Shown in pieces: positions 15,482 to 24,393 of a stretch of 32,167 nt of DNA. Position 1 is the stretch's first letter. Every line of letters begins with the position of its first letter. Made by a program: the position numbers and the translations under genes. Source of the DNA: Agromyces humi (GTDB taxonomy: Bacteria; Actinomycetota; Actinomycetes; Actinomycetales; Microbacteriaceae); NCBI RefSeq assembly GCF_009720255.1, contig NZ_WJSP02000013.1, positions 1 through 32,167 on the forward strand. The letters are read 5' to 3'. A model generated the notes under the pieces. That model searched no databases. It was not told the origin of the DNA and worked only from the letters and a program-made list of their open reading frames with translations.

Positions 15482-18400
15482 TGCCACTCCTCCGCAAGCG
15501 ACAGTTCGGCGAGTACGACGCCGTGGCGTTGTCGGAGCGCAATCACCCGTGCATAGGTTCTCAGGCCGTTCCGTTCGACCGGCGTGACCACCGCCTCCCG
15601 AACAGCGGAGGCGAGATTCTTCCGCGACGCATAGGGCGAGATGAGCACTGCTCGGCCGCCGTTCTCGATCGCGCCCGAGTACTCGGCGACCCAACCCGAC
15701 GTCGTCACGTCGATTACCGGTGCGTCCTGGCGTAGGACGTGCTCGAGGATTCGCCGCTCCACGGCGACGTTAGACCGGTACGGATGCCAATGCTCGAGGC
15801 GTTGGTTACGCGCCTGAGGCCCCCGTAACCACAGAAGCGAGAAAGCGGCGTCCGTACTGAGAGGACCCAGGTCGAATCCGAGATGGCCTCGCGACGCGTG
15901 ATAATTGAGAGTTCGCGCGTCGATCTCGATACCGAGTCTGTGTTCCTGGAAAACCCACGCTTCCGCGAGGTTCGCCACGATTTGATCAATCGCAGGTGAC
16001 GACCCCGGCCGCAGCATCCGCGTCGCCAGCGTCGACACCAGGAGGTGAGATGGGGGCCCTTCGGACTCCGTCCACGACGCGAGGAGCTCGCGAAGCGCAG
16101 CGTCCATCGCGTCGATTCCGTCAGCTGCGCGGAACGCATAGACTCCCTCGACAATCGCACTGCCCGGAGAGACCAAGTCAGCCGCGATGGACAGCATCGC
16201 GTCGTCGACGTCTTCGGCTTCGCTCGACGCGGTCGCTCGAGTGACCGCATCCCAGAAACGGCGCGGGTCCCGCGCATAGTCCCGATGTAGCTTCTCGAGC
16301 AGCCCCAGCCCGCCGATGGACGTCTCCGACACGAGGATCCGGAACGACCTGTCGGCCGCCGAGAACTCCACGTCCACGGCGAGGTCGCCGTCCTGTGCGT
16401 CGGCAAGTGCCTCCTCTGCCGCAGTGAGGATTGCATTCGCGACCGTGTCGAGGAACACCCGATCAAGCAGGCCCGAGGTCGAGCTCATTGCGTCCGCCGC
16501 CACGAGCAACTGCGCGTGCTCTTCGATTACGGATTGGACGTGTCGACTGGCCGCGAGAGCTGTCAACGCCGTCAGCGTGCGGGTCTGACTCTGTTGGCCG
16601 GAGTCATCTGCTCTGTACGCGACCGCGAGGAACTGTTGAAGGTCGGCTGCCCATCTGCCCTGTATGAGCCTGCCGGGCACTTGCGCAACATCCTCAGTTG
16701 CGAGACCCGCCTCCACGAACGCGTGGAGGTACGCCTCCGTGAGCCACTGTCGTTGGAAAGTGTTGGCCACATCGTCGAGTCGCTCATCCTCCAGCACAAG
16801 ACGCCGGAACAGCAGCGTCCGGCCAACGGGTGACTCCGGAAAGTCACCGAGGTATTCGCGAGGATCGACAGGCAGGACACCATCGACCACCATGGCATCG
16901 ACGTCCAGTTCGAACCCAAGAGCCGCGGCCGCGCCCTCGTGCTCGTACCGCACGTGTAAGGGCAGCGTCGAGCCATCCCGATTGGTCAATTCGCCGTCCG
17001 ACCCGATTGCCATTCGACGCACCTTGAGTGGTCCACCGCCGACATGGAGGGCGAACGAGCAGTCGGTGATGAGACTCGACCAGTCTGATGGGGTCGGCAG
17101 GTCCGCGTGACGGAGCGCAGCGTCTGGAACCTGGAACGCCGAACGCCAAAGCGGCTGCGCATTCGAGGTGTCAGCAACCGTCCTTGGTGGAGCGACAAGC
17201 TTCAGCGCCAGCGGACGAACGACGGTGTAGGTCTCACCGCTTGAGGTCGACCATTGGCCAAGCGCGTGACCCTTGGAGACGACATCAGTAAGTGGGAGAC
17301 CCAAACCGGCATCCGAGATCGGAAGCCAGGTACTCAGCGACGCGTGCGCCTGCCCGTATCGTCGGCTCACTCTACCGGGAACTGCCTCACGCAGCGCTTG
17401 AGAGATCGGCATCGTCGGCTCTTCGTCACCAAAGTTCGTTGGCAGTTCGAAGGCGACATCCGGTGTATTGAGGGCTCCGAATAGCGTGGCCGTCATGAAC
17501 TCCGGAAGCGGAGTCCATGGGATCGCGCCGGCATCTGTCTGTCCCGACATCGGCGTCCAGTTGGACTCAAGTCGGCGAAGCGCCGTCGGGACGACCGAGA
17601 GCATCAGCGAACGAGGCTCTTCCCAGAGTGCCGCGCTCGCTTCGTCGGCTGTCACCCTGAGTGCGCGACGGAGGTGCTCGGCCACTTCCTCCTGTAGCGA
17701 GGCGTCGTCGACGAGGGCCGCCAATAGCGCCCGCACCTCGTCGGTCTTCGCCCACCGTGAGTCGTTGGGGGGCGTCAGTACCGTCCTCGCGTCGGCGCCA
17801 GTCTTACGGGCCACCCAGTCAACCAAAGCGTGAGTCGCCTGCATCTTGATGACGAATCGGTTGTTGATCGGGAGTGATCGAGCGTCGATCTCCGGATCGA
17901 GCAACTTTTCATACGTTTGATAGGCGATTCTGTCTCGGCCGTAGTCCGACAAGACGACGACGGTCAGGGGACGCATGGCGAGTCGGCGTCCCGCCCGCCC
18001 GCGACGCTGCAGGAACGACGCGAGGTCTCGCGGGGCCTTGTGCTGGATGACGGCGCCCACGCGCGGGTCGTTGAACCCGACTTCCAGGGATGAAGTCGCG
18101 ACAACCACGTCGGCGCCAGCATCGACCCCGGTGTCCTGGGAGGTAGTCCTTGCGACATTAAGTCCCCGCTCCAGACGTTGCAGGTGCGCCGCCATATCCC
18201 AGGATTGCCCATCTACGTACCGCTGACCCGCCTGCGGCTCGCGGGGGCTCCTGAGATTGGCGAGGACCGAGCCTCTTGCTCGGCCTCGCGGAGAATGCCC
18301 CTCCGCGTCGCGAAGGTTGTCGTACAGGCGGTTGATCGAATCCAGGTCGTCTGTGAACGCGAACGTCACGGAGCCATACGTACCGGGCGTGGGGTCGAGC

Positions 18401-19866
18401 ATTCGCTCGACGAGCATGATCGTCTGGATCGAGGTCGACAGGAGCGCGGTGCCGGAAACGGGATCCCCACGGAGGACGATTCCGTACTCGCGACTGACCG
18501 CATCGAGTTCCTGAGGTGCCGGCGCAATGACCTCGACGTCGCTGCGATCGGCTCCTGTCAGATTCGAGAAGAAATCACCGGCATCGCGCAGCGTCGCCGA
18601 AAGTCCGACGAAGAGCGGACTCCCGGCGCCCCATTGCCGGTTTGCGTGCCGCCACCGACGAAGCATGAGTCCGACCTGTGCTCCGTGCACGCCGGAATAC
18701 GTGTGGGCTTCATCGAGGAGAACCATCCGCGTGCCAGTCGGCCCTCTCCACCCCAGCACTTTTCCCAGCCCAGAGTTGGTGGACTGCTTGCTGAGCATCT
18801 CGGTCGAACTGAAAAGAATGTCTGGCGGGTCCCGCCTGATCGACTCTCGTGTGATGGCGAGCGTCCCGTGGGGTGTTGTGGTCCCGCATGCGTCACACTT
18901 CAGCTGTTCATTGCCCGCTCGTCGGTCGGTATCGAGCCACACCAACCGCCCTAAGCACCCATCAGTCAGGCACGGGAAGTACGGGGCGGCCCAGCCTGCA
19001 GCCTGCCGCTTCCACCCCGCTCGTCCGTGGCCCCCGTCAAAATCGCGCTCACTCGGCGTGCTGCCGTACAGGAGACCAATACGCACCAGGCGCGTTCCTG
19101 TTCCGTTCAGGCCACCAACGCGCCGCGCCATAAGCAATGCCTCGCGTGCCTGATCACGAAGCAGTTCGTTTCGGGGGTAGAGCGCGAGCGTGTGTGGGCC
19201 TGCCCGTTTCATATCCGCGGTAGCTGCAATGTCAAGAAGGGCAGGAATGTAGAAGGCGAGTGTCTTGCCAGAACCAGTGCCGGCGGTCACGATGCGTGCC
19301 GTCAGGCGAGGCGCCCCGAGACCCTCGAGGATGGACGCAGTCGCATTCACCTGGAACTTGGCTAGCTTGACGTCACCGATGATGCGCTCGAGAACGCCCG
19401 CGCCGCCAGCGGACCAACCGGGAATGCCGGCCAGCGATGCGAGGGCTTCATCGGCAGAAATCTCGCGCCGCGGGTAGCGACGTGGCGCAACGCGGACTCG
19501 ATAGTCGGCAACGAGTGTGCTCGATTGGCGCCACCATCCAGGAGTGGAACTATCGCTTGGCTGCCACAGTTGCCGTAGCGTCCGAAGCAATCTAAGTGTC
19601 TCGGCGAGGCGGGTCCGGTACTTTGGCGTGGGGTCAGGGACGCGGTGGAGGAGGCCTGCGTCGAGCAGGTGCTCAAGGTACTCACCTACCGAATGGAGCG
19701 CGACACCAGGCTGGGACGCATCGACGTCGAGTTGAGCATCGATAGCGTCCTCGACATCCCGTTTGCTCAGGAATCCATCGACAATGCCCCATGAAAGAAG
19801 CGGTAGCTCGCGGTCTTCCAGTCGGCTGAGGATGTCCGGAACGCCCGCCCACCGATCGACGCTCAT
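15478..19866 (-). CDS. dpdJ: DpdJ, large SF2 helicase
   Basis: The 1462-aa protein is an SF2 helicase. FQVNAT near 171 is the Q-motif region, TAGTGSGKT (194-202) is Walker A, LLDEAH (383-388) is motif II, LSATL follows as motif III, and QRRGRAGR (620-627) is motif VI preceded by SSLEVGFND. Inserted before motif II is a four-cysteine element (Cys299, Cys304, Cys324, Cys327), a likely zinc finger. The C-terminal 800 residues show no motif I know. The large helicase plus a PLD protein encoded next to it recalls the DrmA/DrmC pair of DISARM, but the neighbourhood assigns it to Dpd. Its ATG overlaps the dpdI stop and its stop overlaps the dpdK start. The length is the greatest in the cluster and the frame is intact. 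Confidence 0.87.
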   Translation of the reverse strand: MSVDRWAGVPDILSRLEDRELPLLSWGIVDGFLSKRDVEDAIDAQLDVDASQPGVALHSVGEYLEHLLDAGLLHRVPDPTPKYRTRLAETLRLLRTLRQLWQPSDSSTPGWWRQSSTLVADYRVRVAPRRYPRREISADEALASLAGIPGWSAGGAGVLERIIGDVKLAKFQVNATASILEGLGAPRLTARIVTAGTGSGKTLAFYIPALLDIAATADMKRAGPHTLALYPRNELLRDQAREALLMARRVGGLNGTGTRLVRIGLLYGSTPSERDFDGGHGRAGWKRQAAGWAAPYFPCLTDGCLGRLVWLDTDRRAGNEQLKCDACGTTTPHGTLAITRESIRRDPPDILFSSTEMLSKQSTNSGLGKVLGWRGPTGTRMVLLDEAHTYSGVHGAQVGLMLRRWRHANRQWGAGSPLFVGLSATLRDAGDFFSNLTGADRSDVEVIAPAPQELDAVSREYGIVLRGDPVSGTALLSTSIQTIMLVERMLDPTPGTYGSVTFAFTDDLDSINRLYDNLRDAEGHSPRGRARGSVLANLRSPREPQAGQRYVDGQSWDMAAHLQRLERGLNVARTTSQDTGVDAGADVVVATSSLEVGFNDPRVGAVIQHKAPRDLASFLQRRGRAGRRLAMRPLTVVVLSDYGRDRIAYQTYEKLLDPEIDARSLPINNRFVIKMQATHALVDWVARKTGADARTVLTPPNDSRWAKTDEVRALLAALVDDASLQEEVAEHLRRALRVTADEASAALWEEPRSLMLSVVPTALRRLESNWTPMSGQTDAGAIPWTPLPEFMTATLFGALNTPDVAFELPTNFGDEEPTMPISQALREAVPGRVSRRYGQAHASLSTWLPISDAGLGLPLTDVVSKGHALGQWSTSSGETYTVVRPLALKLVAPPRTVADTSNAQPLWRSAFQVPDAALRHADLPTPSDWSSLITDCSFALHVGGGPLKVRRMAIGSDGELTNRDGSTLPLHVRYEHEGAAAALGFELDVDAMVVDGVLPVDPREYLGDFPESPVGRTLLFRRLVLEDERLDDVANTFQRQWLTEAYLHAFVEAGLATEDVAQVPGRLIQGRWAADLQQFLAVAYRADDSGQQSQTRTLTALTALAASRHVQSVIEEHAQLLVAADAMSSTSGLLDRVFLDTVANAILTAAEEALADAQDGDLAVDVEFSAADRSFRILVSETSIGGLGLLEKLHRDYARDPRRFWDAVTRATASSEAEDVDDAMLSIAADLVSPGSAIVEGVYAFRAADGIDAMDAALRELLASWTESEGPPSHLLVSTLATRMLRPGSSPAIDQIVANLAEAWVFQEHRLGIEIDARTLNYHASRGHLGFDLGPLSTDAAFSLLWLRGPQARNQRLEHWHPYRSNVAVERRILEHVLRQDAPVIDVTTSGWVAEYSGAIENGGRAVLISPYASRKNLASAVREAVVTPVERNGLRTYARVIALRQRHGVVLAELSLAEEWQ

Positions 19867-20543
19867 GACAGCGACAGGTACAACTGATTGCGCAGGGTCT
19901 CATCCGTCCTCAGCAGTTCGAGTTCTTCCTCACTGAGATCGGACAGACGGATCCGGCCTTGAACGAATCGGGACAGGATCGCGTCGACGCCTGCACTCTC
20001 GACTTCTTCAAGATCTTCCTTGACCCGTTGCAAGACTGCCTGAAACTCGGTCATTGCACCCAAGGTCGGGGCCTTGCTTGCAAGTTTCTCCAAGTTCGTT
20101 ACCCGGGACTCGGTGGTGCGGCGATCAAACCCGAGTCTTGGGATTAGCGCGACAGGCAGGCTGGAGACCTGGGCCTGTGCCCAGGCGGTCCAGGCCTGCG
20201 TGTCCGTCATTGTCAGCGCGCCACTCGTTCTCTCCACCCTGGCAACTCTCACGTTGATGTACTGCCATGTTGGGCGTCCGATCCGGGAGACCTGGTCACG
20301 TATCTCCCGAGGCGCCGTCATCAGATCGGGCAGGTCCTCCACCGGGACGCCAATGCTTCCAAGACGCCGGTGGACATCGAGACCCTGCTTCAGTTTCCCA
20401 AGTTCAATGCTCAATTTCTCGAGTTGCGTTTGTAGTCGCCGCTGTTCCTGCGAATCCGTCTCAGACTCCCGCTTTGCCCGGGCGAGCGCTGCCAACCGCC
20501 GCGCATTCTCCGCGAGAGTCATGGCTGTCGAGTGGTCACTCAT
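19863..20543 (-). CDS. dpdI: DpdI, coiled-coil protein
   Basis: A 226-aa soluble, highly charged protein. A coiled coil is clear at about residues 32-60 (QEQRRLQTQLEKLSIELGKL), with heptad-like leucines, and a second helical region is near VLQRVKEDLEEVES. No catalytic motif is visible. The assignment as DpdI is by its place between dpdH and dpdJ and by size. It probably bridges or regulates other components of the restriction complex, an inference from the coiled coil only. ATG 20543 overlaps the dpdH stop by 8 bp, and the stop overlaps the dpdJ start as ATGA. Confidence 0.68.
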   Translation of the reverse strand: MSDHSTAMTLAENARRLAALARAKRESETDSQEQRRLQTQLEKLSIELGKLKQGLDVHRRLGSIGVPVEDLPDLMTAPREIRDQVSRIGRPTWQYINVRVARVERTSGALTMTDTQAWTAWAQAQVSSLPVALIPRLGFDRRTTESRVTNLEKLASKAPTLGAMTEFQAVLQRVKEDLEEVESAGVDAILSRFVQGRIRLSDLSEEELELLRTDETLRNQLYLSLS

Positions 20544-23532
20544 TCGAGTCCCCTCCTACGATCTCGAGCCATTCGGCGATGACCGCCTGGAGCAACTCGT
20601 CCACGTCGGCGGTCATGCCGCCGCCACTTTCCGCCTGCGCAATCCCAGCCGTAATCCACCGCGCACTGTAGTCGAGGTAGTCCGCGATTGCCTGGAGGTC
20701 GGCCCCTGCTGTGGCTCCGACGACCCGGTCCAGTTCAACGCCTGTCGTGGTCGGTGCAGCGGCCAACAACTTCTCAACGTCAGTAATGGACTTGGCGTCC
20801 AATGCCCGCGCCGCCGCGTTACGCGCCGCGAGGCCGTGAAGATCGGAGACGAGGACGAGACCCTCTGATTGACCATCCCGGACTGCCGATTCGATGGCAT
20901 CGACGGTGTCGGGAAGGGACCCACCAGGTATGTGAACTCTCACTCGATCGATCAGGCCCTGCCAGTGCGCCAATTGTCGACTCGAAAGCCGCGTGAGACC
21001 TTTGAGTTTCCGATCGGCGTCTCGACACCATTCCGGCACCTCGAACTCAGATTCGCCGGTCGCCGTCTCCCAGGCCACTCTCGCTATCGTGGCAAAGCGC
21101 GTGAAGTCAACAGCGTGGACTGCTCCGCTGCCTTGCGCCACCCCCACGCCGCTCAAAAGTCGATCGACGACCTGGCCTCTAACTGCGACGTATTCCTGAT
21201 ACGCCCGTGTCCATTCTGCGGCGCGCGAATCGCTGTCTGTTCGTGCGCTCGTGTCCCGCCACAGAGTCGCAGCGACTATGTCAAGATCGGAAGGCCTTCG
21301 CGGAACAACCCCGCAAGCGATTGCCCCGCGAATGAGAGAGGCCGTCGCACCGACGAGTTCGGCGTTGGAGACTTGAAGTTCAGCAAGAATCCGCTCCTTT
21401 GCTACCCCAATGACGGGTGACACGATTCCATCGACACGGGGCAAAGCGTCGCTCGCCCGTTCGGGGAAACCAGCCATCAGGAGCACGAGGCCCTTGAAGG
21501 TGACGGCCATGCGAGCAGATCTCGCTAGGCGAAGGAGTGGTTCAACTCCAAGCGCGAGGTTCTCCGTTGCCCCTTCGATGGACACACTCCGCGCGTTGTT
21601 CGGCACCGCCCTGTTGATCGTTGCCGCATCGGGGTCCCTAATCACAACATCGAACCAGTCGATCCGCGCGAGCAGGAACTCTCGGAACACCGACCGGATA
21701 TCGGCCGCGATGCTCTGGGGCAGCACCCTGCCCTGCGACCAGGCGTCGATTGCATCCAGTTGGCCCTGAACGGATCGTGGGATTCCATCCGTCGATCTCG
21801 TTCCGCGTTCTCCTACGTCTGGATCGGCGGTCGGAATCGAGTCGCGGTCGTAGATCAGGGCAGACACGGCGGGGTGCGAGAACGCGGCAAGAACCTCATC
21901 CGAGACCGGTACCCTCCCAACCGACCCCCAGAAGGTTACGAGCGCCTCAAGTCGCCCCGCGTCTTCGTCGGCGAGTGTTCCCTCGATCTGCTCGCGAATG
22001 TGAACTGGCAGGCGAGGAAGGCCCATCTCCGCTGACTCTTCGGCGAGGAAGTTGGCCGGCGGGAAGGCTCCGCTCCTAATCGTGGATACGTTGTCGTTGA
22101 GCACGTTTCGAACCGCCCGTGAGAGAACCTTGCGCGGATTGAAGTAGGTCCGATCGAGTTCGGCATCCTTCTCTGCACAGGCTCGGATCGCACGCAGCAG
22201 GGCAACCCTGTTATACGGGTAGAGGCCGTACTCCTGTCGCGATGCGCCGAATGTCGCGTGGCACGCAACTTGGAACCGGCACGATGCGCAGGCGTTCGGC
22301 ACGCTCGGCGCTTCACTCTCAAGCTTTTCCTTGCCAACCCTGGCCGCATTGAGGTACCGGCCAACAAAATCGATCAGGTCGTCCTCGTCTGTTGTTGCAC
22401 CGTCCAGGTCGACGTCGACAGCGTATATGGGGGACGTCGCTTCAGAACGTCGCCGAAATGTCTCTGGCAGTGATTCGCGGTAATAGCCCGGCGTAACCGC
22501 CATGAGTGTTCGAACAGTCGCATAGCGCTCGACACCCTGAATGACACCGACTTCGACCACCGCATCCAGCAGGTCGCGCCGGACACCCTGGATAAGAGCA
22601 ACATCCTCGATGAGCAGAACGATCTCGTCTCCGACCAACTTCTCCCGGATCTTCTTGAAAGCCCTTCCAATGTCGCCAACGGCGAGGCTCGCGGCTTTCA
22701 TCACCGCGACATCGAGATTGTCGTTGATTAAGCGCACGGCTTCGGCCTGCATCGCAGGCCTCGCCAGGAGCTGTCGGAACAGCCTCTGGGTGGCAGCCGC
22801 GGCCTCCTTCACGTCCTCATAGTCCCCAATGTCGAGCGGTAATTCCTCCGGGGTGAACTCGAGTGGGATGTCCCCCTCGTCGGCATCACGACCTCGCAAC
22901 GCATGCTCGGCGCGCCGACGAAAGAATGACCCCACCCGGAGCAGATGCTTCTCGAATAGGGGATCGGTGAAAAACAGTCGGAGGCCGTTCTCGCCGACCA
23001 ATGCCTTGCCGAAAGTGCTGTCCGCCTCCGCGGTGCGCAACACCTCTGCAAGTTCGGAGAGAAGCTTGTGCTCCATCTCGTCGAGGGTCATGCCGCTTCC
23101 TAGAGTGGATACCTTCCGTCGGATTTCCTCGAACTCGGGATCTTTCTGCTTCACGAGGAGGGCTTCAACCACGTCCTTCAGACTCGTCTCGGTCTTCTGG
23201 AGGTAGACGACGTGCCGCCGCGGCTCACGAGGGACCTTCGCGTTTATCCATCGGACAAGATGCGACTTACCTGCACCAGACTCTCCAACGACGGTCGCGA
23301 CGAGCACGCCGTTATTCGGGGTTGATGTGAGAAACTCCTCGAGAACTTGCTGCTCGCTGATCAACTCAGACGCCAGATGACCCCCGCGACCGCCTCGACG
23401 CGTTATTCGTAGAGGCGCATGCGTTGCGAGCAGGACCTCGTTCGATGGAGTTGCAGCCTCCGTTGGGATCGTGGACGAGACGACGTCCGACGACCAGCAG
23501 ACGTATTTGACCTGCGCACTCAACATGCTCAT
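20536..23532 (-). CDS. dpdH: DpdH, P-loop ATPase
   Basis: A 998-aa ATPase. VVGESGAGKSHL has the Walker A at residues 83-90, and EIVLLIEDVAL has the Walker B ending at Asp310; a VTPGYY region near 347 follows a potential sensor strand. A compact cysteine cluster, CASCRFQVACH (Cys415, Cys418, Cys424, His425), may bind zinc or a 4Fe-4S cluster. The overall look is of AAA+/STAND-like defence ATPases, in which nucleotide binding gates an effector. The C-terminal 500 residues are not recognised. ATG 23532 overlaps the dpdG stop; another ATG two codons later is possible. It is the largest ATPase in the cluster that lacks helicase motifs. Confidence 0.8.
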   Translation of the reverse strand: MSMLSAQVKYVCWSSDVVSSTIPTEAATPSNEVLLATHAPLRITRRGGRGGHLASELISEQQVLEEFLTSTPNNGVLVATVVGESGAGKSHLVRWINAKVPREPRRHVVYLQKTETSLKDVVEALLVKQKDPEFEEIRRKVSTLGSGMTLDEMEHKLLSELAEVLRTAEADSTFGKALVGENGLRLFFTDPLFEKHLLRVGSFFRRRAEHALRGRDADEGDIPLEFTPEELPLDIGDYEDVKEAAAATQRLFRQLLARPAMQAEAVRLINDNLDVAVMKAASLAVGDIGRAFKKIREKLVGDEIVLLIEDVALIQGVRRDLLDAVVEVGVIQGVERYATVRTLMAVTPGYYRESLPETFRRRSEATSPIYAVDVDLDGATTDEDDLIDFVGRYLNAARVGKEKLESEAPSVPNACASCRFQVACHATFGASRQEYGLYPYNRVALLRAIRACAEKDAELDRTYFNPRKVLSRAVRNVLNDNVSTIRSGAFPPANFLAEESAEMGLPRLPVHIREQIEGTLADEDAGRLEALVTFWGSVGRVPVSDEVLAAFSHPAVSALIYDRDSIPTADPDVGERGTRSTDGIPRSVQGQLDAIDAWSQGRVLPQSIAADIRSVFREFLLARIDWFDVVIRDPDAATINRAVPNNARSVSIEGATENLALGVEPLLRLARSARMAVTFKGLVLLMAGFPERASDALPRVDGIVSPVIGVAKERILAELQVSNAELVGATASLIRGAIACGVVPRRPSDLDIVAATLWRDTSARTDSDSRAAEWTRAYQEYVAVRGQVVDRLLSGVGVAQGSGAVHAVDFTRFATIARVAWETATGESEFEVPEWCRDADRKLKGLTRLSSRQLAHWQGLIDRVRVHIPGGSLPDTVDAIESAVRDGQSEGLVLVSDLHGLAARNAAARALDAKSITDVEKLLAAAPTTTGVELDRVVGATAGADLQAIADYLDYSARWITAGIAQAESGGGMTADVDELLQAVIAEWLEIVGGDSNE

Positions 23533-24392
23533 CCCTTGATCGTCACTGTCGAGATGTACCGACTGCGACCGTAATCCTGAGCGTCTGGCAGGGCCATGAC
23601 ACCCGACGGGTCCGACTGATACGCCATCGAGAGGACCCCTCGCTGCTCAGCGCTCGACAGCGCCAATCCGAGCACCCGTACTGCATGGTCGTCATTGTCG
23701 GTCAGTCCCTCATAGGTCGCACTTGGGTGGCCAGGGAGAACCGGAAGTTCAGCCCGCAGGAAGTCCAGCAGGCGCCCGATTGGGAGTTGTTCGTTCCGAG
23801 GTAAGGGGTCGCCGAAAGGTGCGCGAATAGCCTCCACGACCGCCTCGGTCGGATCCGGGACGATCTTCGACTTCTGATCGGAGGCCTTCGAGAGCGCGGT
23901 CAACGCAGGCTGGCTGAACCCGAGTGCCTGACTCCACCACCGAAAGGCGTTCCAGCGTGTGTCATTCGTGAAGAGGCCCTCAGGCATCTCGGTCTGTACA
24001 GACTCGTAATGAAGGGGCACAAGCGGTGATTGACGCATCAGCCAGACAAGGCCCGAGCGGAGATCAGGCGCTCCCGCGAAGTCCGCGCTCACGGTCGCGG
24101 GCGGAACCACCACGCGGTGGCGAAGCATGCGAAGGAAGGTAGTCGCGTCAGGTAGTCGATCTGCGGACAGCAATCCCGCATCGTCCTGCATTACGAGACC
24201 AAACTCGCGCAATCCTGTCAGCGCTCTTCGACCATGTGCCCCCTCTTGTGGTGTCCGTGGTCGAAGCGATTCCGGGACAACCTGCGACAAGACTTGGTCT
24301 TGAGTGAGCCCCGACGCATTCATGATCACCTGGTACGTGAGCCACATCGTCGGGGGCCAACAGAGCACGGGACTCGGATTCAGGACTTCCAT
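23529..24392 (-). CDS. dpdG: DpdG, unknown function
   Basis: A 287-aa protein with no catalytic motif that I can name. It starts MEVLNPSPVLCWPPTMWLTY and contains GRRALTGLREFGLV, which resembles a winged-helix segment, and a tryptophan-rich stretch TRWNAFRWWSQALGFSQ. No signal peptide or membrane helix is apparent. Identification as DpdG depends on position between dpdF and dpdH and on size. Its ATG is 1 nt after the dpdF stop and its stop overlaps the dpdH start, so it is translated with them. A helix-turn-helix DNA-binding or adaptor role is possible but unproven. Confidence 0.68.
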   Translation of the reverse strand: MEVLNPSPVLCWPPTMWLTYQVIMNASGLTQDQVLSQVVPESLRPRTPQEGAHGRRALTGLREFGLVMQDDAGLLSADRLPDATTFLRMLRHRVVVPPATVSADFAGAPDLRSGLVWLMRQSPLVPLHYESVQTEMPEGLFTNDTRWNAFRWWSQALGFSQPALTALSKASDQKSKIVPDPTEAVVEAIRAPFGDPLPRNEQLPIGRLLDFLRAELPVLPGHPSATYEGLTDNDDHAVRVLGLALSSAEQRGVLSMAYQSDPSGVMALPDAQDYGRSRYISTVTIKG

Positions 24393-24393
24393 G

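Noticed and set aside
18178-18954. 258-codon plus-strand open frame inside dpdJ
   Set aside because: Completely antisense to the conserved helicase core of dpdJ; no ribosome site or recognisable domain.
14960-19866. A DISARM system suggested by the helicase plus PLD pair
   Set aside because: No DNA methyltransferase or DrmB-like gene is seen, while the complete Dpd set surrounds the pair.
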